DNA of 5,758 nucleotides from Phenylobacterium sp. (GTDB lineage Bacteria > Pseudomonadota > Alphaproteobacteria > Caulobacterales > Caulobacteraceae). Made by a program: the position numbers and the translations under genes. Every line of letters begins with the position of its first letter. Position 1 is the first letter of the stretch. Below, one piece after another: positions 1 through 5,758 of the stretch. The stretch lies in assembly GCA_028698405.1 (NCBI GenBank), contig JAQVDF010000143.1, positions 1-5,758 on the forward strand, written 5' to 3'. The notes under the pieces are model-generated. The model saw only the letters and a list, made by a program, of their open reading frames with translations. It was not told the DNA's origin and did no database searches.

Positions 1-156
1 CGCATATTGAACCTCCAGCGAACAAGTGACGGGGAGCGGCCCGGGCGCGGAGACTTACGAGCCCCACGACGGCCGGTCCTCATCCGAACGGTGGAGGCCG
101 CCGGGAGGACGAGCCCCTATCGCTCTGAGCTTCCCGCCTGTCAGGCGACGTCTCCT

Positions 157-160
157 GGAG
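157..160 (+). promoter_or_regulatory. Ribosome binding site of the exported protein gene
   Basis: GGAG lies eight bases before the ATG at 169. Together with the signal peptide that begins exactly there, it decides the start, although the frame is open further upstream to position 7. I see no convincing promoter in positions 1-156. Confidence 0.6.
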
Positions 161-168
161 CTCTCATC

Positions 169-1110
169 ATGGCCCGCAAGTTGCCGCGCCTCGCGCTGTC
201 GATCCTGCTTTCGGCGCTGTCAGGCGCCGCGTTCGCCCAGGAAGACACCCGTCGGGTGGTCAAGGCGGGGGCCGATGGTCGGTTCGAGATGCAGATCGAC
301 ATGACCACCACCCTGCGGGGCCACGCGTCACGCGACGTGATGGCGTTTCGAGCGCGCGTGGACGAGGTGGTCGCTCACTTGCGGGCCATGCCAGCGGTCA
401 ACGCACCGCCCTATCCGACCTGCAGTCGCCTGGACAGCTGGCTGGAGCGGAATGACATCGAGCCGATGCTGAGCGCCACGCTGGGCGTTCATACGCCGGA
501 GGTGACCCAGCCCGGGCGTTGTGGCGCAAAGTCCGAGATGGGCGTCGCCATCGCCCTCAACAGCATGACGGGGTTCCTGCCGCCCGCTCATGTGAGGCTC
601 ACTGAGCCCGGCCGCGACTGGTACGTCCTGCCGATAAAAAGGCAGGGCGACGAGTTCATCGAGATCGAAGGTGACAGGATTCTGTTCTTCGAGTCGGGAC
701 GGACGCCGTTCCGTCCCGTCTCGACAGAACGGTACGCGCGCCAGCAGCTGGCGGAGCTCACCAGCAACGGCGCCCATGACGGCGGTGAACTCGGCGATCT
801 CCTGCGCCGCGCGATCGCTTCATGGTCGCCCGAACAACTCGCCCTCCCAGCTTGCGTCAACGATCCGGCCTCGCCGATCGAACAGCTCGAGGACGCGCTC
901 GTCCGACCTCACGAACACTGCCCTGCGGATCGAACGGTTCTGGAGGTTCACCAGGCTCACCTCGATCGCAGTCGACCGGCTCGTCTCCAGCTCATCGCCG
1001 TCTCGAACCCGCCTCGCGCCTCTCTCGAAAGCGACGGCTCCTGGAACCTCCGGACGAGGGTCTGGAACACGCTGGATCATGGCTTCCTGCGCGGCCAAAT
1101 CGGACGATAG
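169..1110 (+). CDS. Exported protein of unknown function with four cysteines
   Basis: This encodes a 313-residue protein that I cannot assign to a named family. Residues 1-23 form a classical Sec signal peptide: a basic start (MARK), a hydrophobic core (LALSILLSALSGAA), and an AFA/Q cleavage site after residue 23. The mature protein has no further membrane segment and no lipobox, so it is probably periplasmic or secreted. It has exactly four cysteines (about residues 85, 118, 229 and 251), which could form two disulfides. The middle part (about 140-185) alternates polar and hydrophobic residues, for example WYVLPIKRQGDEFIEIEGDR, suggesting beta strands. The C-terminus (about 265-313) looks folded, with aromatic and Arg-rich motifs such as LRTRVWNTLDHGFL. 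The frame stays open upstream to position 7, but that part reads as Arg/Pro-rich non-coding sequence. The start at 169 is preferred because it gives both a Shine-Dalgarno site and the signal peptide. The next gene is about 800 bases downstream, so it is probably monocistronic. No catalytic motif is visible. Confidence 0.8.
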   Translation: MARKLPRLALSILLSALSGAAFAQEDTRRVVKAGADGRFEMQIDMTTTLRGHASRDVMAFRARVDEVVAHLRAMPAVNAPPYPTCSRLDSWLERNDIEPMLSATLGVHTPEVTQPGRCGAKSEMGVAIALNSMTGFLPPAHVRLTEPGRDWYVLPIKRQGDEFIEIEGDRILFFESGRTPFRPVSTERYARQQLAELTSNGAHDGGELGDLLRRAIASWSPEQLALPACVNDPASPIEQLEDALVRPHEHCPADRTVLEVHQAHLDRSRPARLQLIAVSNPPRASLESDGSWNLRTRVWNTLDHGFLRGQIGR

Positions 1111-1517
1111 GCACGGCTATTTCGTTGGAAGAGGGCCCCGACAAAGAGGCGCAAAGCAGACGACCTCGATCGGGATCTGAACGCAGAAGGCTTGGGCGCT
1201 ACAAGCTTGCCGTGGGGCGGAGCCATCGACACCTTGACTGTGATGTCGTCGTTGAGCGGCCAGAAACTCGGCTATGGCGGACATCAGGAGCGCCCAAGGC
1301 CAAAGTTCGTCGTCCCCTGCCGACGTCGCGAGGAAAGCAAATGCAAGTGGCTCGCCAACGGCATTGCCAACTGAGAACACCACCAAGCAGGTTGAGGCAC
1401 AGCTCACTAGCGGCCACCACGCGCCCGTTGTCTTCACCTTGCCATCCTGGAAGTTTCCGAGGCTCGCATTGCGTCTGATGCCGCCCTGAGGCGGATCCCG
1501 TGTCGATTTCAGAGCCT

Positions 1518-1540
1518 GTGAGGACCTCAGGTGAGGACCT
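1518..1540. repeat. Short direct repeat, 10 bases twice
   Basis: GTGAGGACCT occurs at 1518-1527 and again at 1531-1540, separated by CAG, so the copies are 13 bases apart. It is about 385 bases upstream of the receptor start. It may be a binding site or chance; there are only two copies. Confidence 0.5.
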
Positions 1541-1553
1541 TGAATTCCGCCGG

Positions 1554-1575
1554 GCCGATCTCGATTGAGACCGGC
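1554..1575. repeat. Small hairpin with a GATT loop
   Basis: GCCG-A-TCTC pairs with GAGA-C-CGGC around the loop GATT: eight base pairs with one A/C mismatch. No T-run follows on the plus strand, so it is not a typical terminator. Its role is unknown. Confidence 0.45.
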
Positions 1576-1838
1576 AGCTCTGAGACAGCGCTCCTGTCTT
1601 TCGCATGACCTCCACCAACCCGCGCGACTAGGCCCTCGAGGCCCGGCCTCGCCTCCAGCGGCTGCCTGGACGCCGCCCGATTCCGGTCGCCGCGGTCGCA
1701 TTCGCCTCGGTGACTGGCTCGACGGCGACGCAGCGCGCGTGGCTTCGACCATTCCAGCGCCGCCTGGCGTCGCGTTCGAGAGGATGGCGAACCGCTCGGC
1801 CCTGTGGGCCCGACAAGTGGGCGAGCGGACGCCAAGCA

Positions 1839-1860
1839 TTCATGAAACCTGCGCGCAGGT
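1839..1860. promoter_or_regulatory. Two adjoining palindromes, possible operator of the receptor gene
   Basis: TTCATGAA (1839-1846) is a perfect 8-base palindrome. Directly after it, ACCTGCGCGCAGGT (1847-1860) is a perfect 14-base palindrome. Together they end 64 bases before the receptor ATG, where a promoter and operator would be expected. TonB-dependent receptors of this class are often controlled by local repressors or ECF sigma factors, but no regulator gene is in the window. I do not see a clear -35/-10 pair, so the promoter itself is not placed. Confidence 0.4.
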
Positions 1861-1912
1861 GACACGCCTGGGTCCTATCGCCTCCGCCCGTCTGCCGAAC
1901 GCCACAGCCAAA

Positions 1913-1917
1913 GGGGG
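1913..1917 (+). promoter_or_regulatory. Ribosome binding site of the receptor gene
   Basis: AAGGGGG ends seven bases before the ATG at 1925. A second ATG at 1918 touches the G-run but is in another frame. The in-frame ATG at 1973 has no purine-rich site before it and would remove the basic start of the signal peptide. Confidence 0.65.
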
Positions 1918-1924
1918 ATGGGCG

Positions 1925-4618
1925 ATGACCAAGACGAGGGATAGTCGTGCGGGACGCCGCGCGGTCGTGAAGATGGGGCTGCTGGCGTGCGCCGCCGCCG
2001 GTCCGCTGTTGCTTGGCGCGCAGCCCGCCCGCGCCGACGATGACGCCTCGATGGTGAGCGAACTGGTGGTGACCGCCAGCCCGATCCGCGACAGCATCGA
2101 GAAGTCGCTGGAGATCCAGCAGTACTCCGACAACGTGGTCAACGTGATCGCCGCCGACACCATCGGCCGCTTCCCCGACGCCACCGCCGCCGGCGCGCTG
2201 GCCCGCCTCCCCGGCGTCGGCGTGCAGCGCGACCAGGGCCAGGAGCGCTACATCCAGATTCGCGGCGCGCCGACCCGCTGGACCACCGTGGCGCTCGACG
2301 GGATCAACGTGCTGGGCGCCGAGGACCGGATCTTCCGCTTCGACTCCGTCCCCGCCGCGCAGATCAGCGAACTGGTCCTCAACAAGACCCTGCTGCCCGA
2401 CATGCCGGCCGAGGCGCTGGCGGGCCGGGTCAACATCAAGACCTACTCGCCGCTTGAGAATCCCGGCTTCCACGTGTTCGGCGAGATCGGCGGCGGCTTC
2501 GTCGACATGGGCGACGGGCCGGTGAAGTCCTACGCCGGCCGGGTCTCCTGGGCGAACGACACCTGGGGCGTCAGCCTGATCGGCTCGCACTATTCCTTCG
2601 AACAGCACACCGACAACGACGAGCCGCGCTTCGACGACGTCGGCCTGGCCTCGATCCGCTTCACCAAATACGTGATCCTGCGGGAAACCCAGTCCTACTC
2701 AGCCAGGGTCGAATACTCGCCCAGCGACAACCACTACCTGTCCCTGAGCCACATCAACGCCGACTTCACCGACTTCGAGGAGCGGAATTGGTACCGCTTC
2801 CAGTACAATCGGGCGTTCTCCGGCACACGGAACTTCGAAACCGCCGACCTGGTCGGCGTTCCGACCGACGGCTCGTTCGCCAACGGCATCTACTCGAACG
2901 GCGTCAGCTTCTCGGTGCTGCACGGCGAGCACAACATCGCCGACTGGGAGGTGGACTGGGACCTGGCCTACACCACCACCGAGTTCAACAGCTTCTACCC
3001 GTCGATCACCCAGCAGACCTCGACGGCGCTCAACGCGCCGACAGTCGCGAACGCCCTGCTGCTGCCCTCGATGCAGATCCGGGTGAACGCCGTCAGCGGC
3101 GGCGTTCCCGTCCACACCCTCTACGACACCGTCAGCGTCGGCGGCGTGCCCGCCCGCGGCGGACAGCGCACCTCGCTCAATCAAATGAGCTTCACCGAGG
3201 AGTTCGCCAGTGAATCGACCGCCCGGCTGGAGACGGAGGCGGTGACCTTGGCGCTCGACGTCGACCGTGACTGGTCGAGCTTCGGGGCGGAGGCCCGGTT
3301 CAGCGCCGGCTTCCAGTTCGACGATCGCAGCCAGGAGAACGACCTCACCGCGCTGGTCCGCCCGGACGGCACGGTGGTCTCGGCGAACCGCAGCGGCTTC
3401 AACATCCGCAACGTCGCCACCCAGCTGAACCTGCCATGGAACCCGTTCAGCTACGTGACCTCGGTTCCGTTCGACCAGGACGTCAACCGTGGCTTCACCG
3501 CCAACTACCTGCACAACAAGGCGATGTCCCACCAGCTGCTGACGCTGATGGAGGCGGCGCGGGCGGCTAACGCCGCAGGCGCCAACTACGCAGTCTACGA
3601 CATCGATCCGCGCGCGACGAACACCGTCGATGAGACGGTCGCCGCCGCCTATGTGATGAACCGCTGGAAGTGGGACCGCCACAGCTTCATCGCCGGCCTG
3701 CGGGTCGAGCGGACGGAGATCGAGACCGAGGGCCTGGCGACGTCCGGTGGGGCGCTGGTTCCACTGACCTTCTCCAGCAAGGAAACCCACGTCTTCCCGA
3801 GCCTGCACTACAACTTCGACTACTCCGACCACCTCAAGTTCCGGGCCGCGCTGATCTCCGGCGCCGCCCGGCCGAGCCTCGAGGACATGCGCGCCACGGT
3901 GTCGGTCAACGAGACCGCGGAGACAGTCAGCGGGGGCAATCCGTTCCTGACGCCGGAAACGGCCTACGGCCTCGACCTGTCCGCCGAGTGGTACTTCGGG
4001 CCGGCCTCGCTGCTGGCGGTCAGCGCCTATCACCGGGAAATCAAGGACGTGCTGTTCAGCGCCTCGCGCATCGTCGGGGACGACAGCTACAACTTCGACG
4101 GGGTCGACCGCAGCCACTACACCCTCTCGACCACCTACAACGGCGGCGACGGCCACATCTCGGGCGTCGAGTTCGTCTACACCCAGCCGTGGACCTTCCT
4201 GCCGGGCTGGCTTTCCGGCTTCGGCTTCCAGGGCAGCCTGGCTTTCACCAAGGGCGAGTTCGAGACGCCGGACGGCGAGACCGTGGAGTTCCCCGGCACC
4301 TCAGACCGGATCCTGGGCGCCACCCTGTTCTATGAGAAGTACGGGCTGTCCGCGCGGCTCAGCTACCAGCACCGCACCGACTGGCTGGACGAGGTCTTCC
4401 CCAGCGGCAGCGCGGCCAACTCCAACCTCTACTGGGACGAGACCACCCGGGTCGACCTATCGGTCCGCTACCAGGTCAATGATGCGGTGTCGCTGTTCCT
4501 CGACGGCAACAACCTGACCAACGAGCGCGGCGTCCGCTACCAGGGCCGCGAGGACCGTCCCTACGAGATCGAGGGTTTCGGGCGCAAGTACATGGCCGGC
4601 CTGCGCTTCACCTTCTGA
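1925..4618 (+). CDS. TonB-dependent outer-membrane receptor
   Basis: This 897-residue outer-membrane transporter takes a substrate into the periplasm using energy from TonB-ExbB-ExbD. In order it shows a signal peptide (1-37, cleavage after QPARA); a TonB box VSELVVTA (44-51); and a plug domain (about 65-178) with the class-typical GRFPDATAAGALARLPGV, YIQIRG, and VALDGINV segments. The beta barrel (about 185-897) carries SGAARPSLEDM near 645, GGNPFLTPETAYGLDLSAEW near 667, YEKYGLSARLSYQHRTDWL near 805, and a final GLRFTF ending in Phe, as needed for barrel assembly. Order and spacing fit the Caulobacter/Xanthomonas-type receptors, and the length is normal for that class. There is no extra N-terminal signalling (STN) domain, so FecA-like signalling through a sigma factor is not expected. 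The signal peptide contains GRRAVVK, close to a twin-arginine motif, which is unusual for a barrel protein. The substrate cannot be told from sequence; saccharides, siderophores and other compounds are all possible. No frameshift is visible. Confidence 0.95.
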   Translation: MTKTRDSRAGRRAVVKMGLLACAAAGPLLLGAQPARADDDASMVSELVVTASPIRDSIEKSLEIQQYSDNVVNVIAADTIGRFPDATAAGALARLPGVGVQRDQGQERYIQIRGAPTRWTTVALDGINVLGAEDRIFRFDSVPAAQISELVLNKTLLPDMPAEALAGRVNIKTYSPLENPGFHVFGEIGGGFVDMGDGPVKSYAGRVSWANDTWGVSLIGSHYSFEQHTDNDEPRFDDVGLASIRFTKYVILRETQSYSARVEYSPSDNHYLSLSHINADFTDFEERNWYRFQYNRAFSGTRNFETADLVGVPTDGSFANGIYSNGVSFSVLHGEHNIADWEVDWDLAYTTTEFNSFYPSITQQTSTALNAPTVANALLLPSMQIRVNAVSGGVPVHTLYDTVSVGGVPARGGQRTSLNQMSFTEEFASESTARLETEAVTLALDVDRDWSSFGAEARFSAGFQFDDRSQENDLTALVRPDGTVVSANRSGFNIRNVATQLNLPWNPFSYVTSVPFDQDVNRGFTANYLHNKAMSHQLLTLMEAARAANAAGANYAVYDIDPRATNTVDETVAAAYVMNRWKWDRHSFIAGLRVERTEIETEGLATSGGALVPLTFSSKETHVFPSLHYNFDYSDHLKFRAALISGAARPSLEDMRATVSVNETAETVSGGNPFLTPETAYGLDLSAEWYFGPASLLAVSAYHREIKDVLFSASRIVGDDSYNFDGVDRSHYTLSTTYNGGDGHISGVEFVYTQPWTFLPGWLSGFGFQGSLAFTKGEFETPDGETVEFPGTSDRILGATLFYEKYGLSARLSYQHRTDWLDEVFPSGSAANSNLYWDETTRVDLSVRYQVNDAVSLFLDGNNLTNERGVRYQGREDRPYEIEGFGRKYMAGLRFTF

Positions 4619-4625
4619 TCCCCGA

Positions 4626-4658
4626 CGGTCCGAACACTTCATCCCCTTGTTCGGACCG
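4626..4658 (+). terminator. First hairpin after the receptor gene
   Basis: CGGTCCGAACA (4626-4636) pairs perfectly with TGTTCGGACCG (4648-4658), an 11-base stem with an 11-base loop. It starts eight bases after the TGA. No T-run follows, so on its own it may protect the 3' end of the messenger or act together with the next hairpin. Confidence 0.5.
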
Positions 4659-4663
4659 ACCTT

Positions 4664-4700
4664 GCGGCGCCCCTGCCCCCGCACGGGCGCCGCCTTCTTG
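4664..4700 (+). terminator. Second hairpin after the receptor gene, likely intrinsic terminator
   Basis: GCGGCGCCC (4664-4672) pairs with GGGCGCCGC (4685-4693). After one C/C mismatch, TGC pairs with GCA around a CCCC loop, giving 12 pairs in all. The stem is followed by CTTCTTG, a weak but T-containing tail, as in many terminators of GC-rich bacteria. It ends transcription of the receptor gene in the plus direction. Confidence 0.7.
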
Positions 4701-5028
4701 CCGTAACCGGAATGGACGCTTCGCGCTCGCTGGCCTCACCCTCGCCCTCCCATCGCCGCCGCGCCGGATCGCCAGAAGGGCCGACGCCGTTGGCGCCCTC
4801 GCCCCGCATCACCGCGCCATCGGTGATGCGAAGGTCACGGACCTCGTCGGCGCGTCCGCGCGTCCGCTGCAACGGATGTGATCGATCGCCGGGCCGCTTC
4901 GCGCCGGGCGCGCGGCGCTAACCGCATTCAACCACGAGGCCTGCGCGGGCTCCGGCATCGGCTTCCGACCCCGTCCCGGCGCGTCGGAAAGGCCAGGCCG
5001 GAGACCGGTCCAATCTTACGTCACCTCC
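4701..5028. other. Non-coding interval between convergent genes
   Basis: The open frames here are short, Arg/Pro/Ser-rich, and lack ribosome binding sites. None resembles a known protein. The interval contains a strong hairpin (4805-4830) and the tandem pair CGCGTCCG CGCGTCCG (4851-4866). One minus-strand frame reads DEVRDLRITDGAV near 4840, vaguely like the start of an amidohydrolase, but nothing downstream supports it. Confidence 0.5.
4805..4830. repeat. Perfect 10-base inverted repeat
   Basis: CGCATCACCG (4805-4814) and CGGTGATGCG (4821-4830) pair without mismatch around CGCCAT. No T-run follows on either strand. It could be a structured RNA element, a protein site, or a back-up terminator between the converging genes. 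Confidence 0.55.
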
Positions 5029-5061
5029 CGCGCGCATCCTGCAATGCGCCGGATGCGCGCG
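5029..5061 (-). terminator. Hairpin after phnM, possible terminator
   Basis: CGCGCGCATCC (5029-5039) pairs perfectly with GGATGCGCGCG (5051-5061), giving 11 pairs and an 11-base loop. It lies about 20 bases past the phnM stop in the minus direction. No T-run follows on the minus strand, so it could be a terminator without a tail or a 3'-end stabiliser. Confidence 0.45.
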
Positions 5062-5080
5062 AGGCGTGATGTGCATGCGG

Positions 5081-5758
5081 TCAGGCGACGCGTCGCCATT
5101 CCGCCCACACGCCACGGACAATCGGCAGGCCGTCAACCTGGCGCACACGCACGACGTCCGCCCGCAGGCCGGGGGCGATCCGACCACGGTCGGTCAGCCC
5201 GGACGCCCTGGCCGGGGCGTCGGTGACCAGGGCGACGCCGCGGGCCAGGCTCCAGCCGAACGGTTCGCCGGTGATGCGGAAGGCGCACTCGATGAGACTG
5301 CGCGGCACGTAGTCGGAGGCGAAACCGTCCAACAGACCCAGTTCCGCCAGTTCAGAGGCGCGCACATTGCCGGAATAGGATCCGCCGCGGATCAGGTTCG
5401 GACCGCCCATGAAGATTGTCATACCGCGTTCACGAGCCCGTCTGGCGGCAGCTACGGTGACTGGGAACTCCGAGACGGTCGCGCCCAGCGCGGCGGCCTC
5501 GTCCACATGGGTTTCATCCTCGTCGTCATGGCTGGCCAGCGGCAGCCCGCGTTCCCTGGCGAGCGCCGCCACATAGGCGCGATTGGGCGCAGCGTTGCGG
5601 GCCTGCCGCTCGCGCGCCGCCGACAGCCGCTCCTCGACGGCCAGGTCGCTCATTGGACAACCTCTGCCTGACGCGAGCTTGTCCTGTAGGGTGAGGTCGC
5701 GTTGGTCCCGCGCCACTGTCGTGATCGCCAGCGTCGCTCGCCTCTTGAAGGCCCGCAT
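5081..5758 (-). CDS. phnM: Alpha-D-ribose 1-methylphosphonate 5-triphosphate diphosphatase, C-terminal part
   Basis: PhnM is a cytoplasmic metal-dependent enzyme of the amidohydrolase superfamily. In the C-P lyase pathway it removes pyrophosphate from alpha-D-ribose 1-phosphonate 5-triphosphate, giving the 5-phosphate that PhnJ then cleaves. The last 225 codons are here; the family is usually about 380 residues, so the N-terminal 150 or so, including the first metal site, lie beyond the window edge. The Met codon at 5758 is not the true start. Visible family signatures (numbered from 5758) are LASHDDEDETHVDEA (74-88, metal-ligand type His 77), VSEFPVT (95-101), FMGGPNLIRGGSYSGN (116-131), FASDYVPRSL (146-155, Asp 149), and GLTDRGRIAPGLRADVV near the end. 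Near residues 12-19 the family normally shows an MDHxPGQRQ-like motif; here the frame reads ITTVARDQRD, and the Asp-His pair occurs in another frame (5721-5726). A shorter product could start at the ATG at 5653, preceded by AGAGG. No other phn gene is in the window. Identification is firm; functionality is uncertain. Confidence 0.92.
   Translation of the reverse strand: MRAFKRRATLAITTVARDQRDLTLQDKLASGRGCPMSDLAVEERLSAARERQARNAAPNRAYVAALARERGLPLASHDDEDETHVDEAAALGATVSEFPVTVAAARRARERGMTIFMGGPNLIRGGSYSGNVRASELAELGLLDGFASDYVPRSLIECAFRITGEPFGWSLARGVALVTDAPARASGLTDRGRIAPGLRADVVRVRQVDGLPIVRGVWAEWRRVA
5084..5097. repeat. 14-base palindrome at the phnM 3' end
   Basis: GGCGACGCGTCGCC is a perfect palindrome covering the last codons (Trp-Arg-Arg-Val-Ala) just before the phnM stop. 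It may simply reflect codon choice, or may add to the 3'-end structure together with the 5029-5061 hairpin. Confidence 0.35.

Larger units (their letters stand above)
1111..1846. other. Gene-poor interval before the receptor gene
   Basis: No frame on either strand looks like a complete gene here. Between about 1117 and 1500 the G/C bias at third positions weakens and several frames are open. One minus-strand frame contains a hydrophobic stretch around TCLVVFSVGNAVGEPLAF, but it has no recognisable domain, and the upstream part of that frame is Arg/Pro/Ser-rich shadow sequence. From 1565 to 1924 the receptor frame is open but reads as low-complexity Arg/Ala/Pro sequence without a signal peptide, so it is not taken as coding. 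The interval may be a decayed gene, a long regulatory region, or both. Confidence 0.5.

Noticed and set aside
7..168. N-terminal extension of the exported protein
   Set aside because: It would bury the signal peptide in the interior, and its sequence is Arg/Pro-rich without coding character.
1107..1120. Small hairpin ATAG...CTAT at the stop of the exported protein gene
   Set aside because: Only four pairs plus one beyond a mismatch; too weak to call a terminator.
1565..1924. N-terminal extension of the receptor frame by 120 codons
   Set aside because: The extension is Arg/Ala/Pro-rich without a signal peptide. The ATG at 1925 has a good ribosome site and is followed by a complete export signal.
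1628..2608. Open frame of 326 codons on the minus strand across the receptor start
   Set aside because: Composition is low-complexity Gly/Ala/Asp/Val/His/Arg, it is antisense to the signal peptide and plug, and it has no recognisable motif.
2699..4156. Open frame of 485 codons on the minus strand inside the receptor gene
   Set aside because: It lies fully antisense to a clearly coding gene and is Val/Gly/Ala/Arg-rich, as expected for the complement of GC-rich codons. No domain or motif is visible.
4639..4872. Minus-strand frame reading DEVRDLRITDGAV, like an amidohydrolase start
   Set aside because: The likeness covers about a dozen residues; the rest is Arg/Gly/Glu-rich and runs into the receptor terminator.
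1925..5758. A phosphonate uptake and degradation unit joining the receptor and phnM
   Set aside because: The genes converge and are separated by hairpins. No phosphonate transporter or other phn gene is present, so proximity alone does not support it.

Overview
The window is GC-rich DNA, probably from an alphaproteobacterium of the Caulobacterales type (Caulobacter, Phenylobacterium and relatives). That placement rests on base composition, strong G/C preference at third codon positions, and a TonB-dependent receptor of the large class expanded in Caulobacter and Xanthomonas. No RNA gene, CRISPR array, transposase or integrase is visible. I see no clear sign of a new multi-gene system.

Layout: (1) Positions 169-1110, plus strand, encode a small exported protein with a clear signal peptide and four cysteines in the mature part; its function is unknown. 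(2) Positions 1111-1924 are about 0.8 kb without a convincing gene. This stretch holds a short direct repeat, a small hairpin and, just before the next gene, two adjoining perfect palindromes that look like an operator. (3) Positions 1925-4618, plus strand, encode a complete 897-residue outer-membrane TonB-dependent receptor with plug, barrel and terminal aromatic residue. Two back-to-back hairpins follow it, the second a likely intrinsic terminator. (4) Positions 4701-5080 are non-coding and rich in inverted repeats. (5) Positions 5081-5758, minus strand, hold the C-terminal 225 codons of phnM, the diphosphatase of the carbon-phosphorus (C-P) lyase pathway; its N-terminus lies beyond the window.

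How the genes relate: the receptor and phnM converge and are separated by several hairpins, so they are not co-transcribed. The exported protein is about 800 bases upstream of the receptor, too far to assume an operon. A link between receptor and phosphonate use would be a guess from proximity only. The most specific oddity is in phnM near the window edge. The Asp-His pair expected there is missing from the main reading frame but present in a neighbouring frame, which suggests two compensating indels, a sequence error or a decaying gene.
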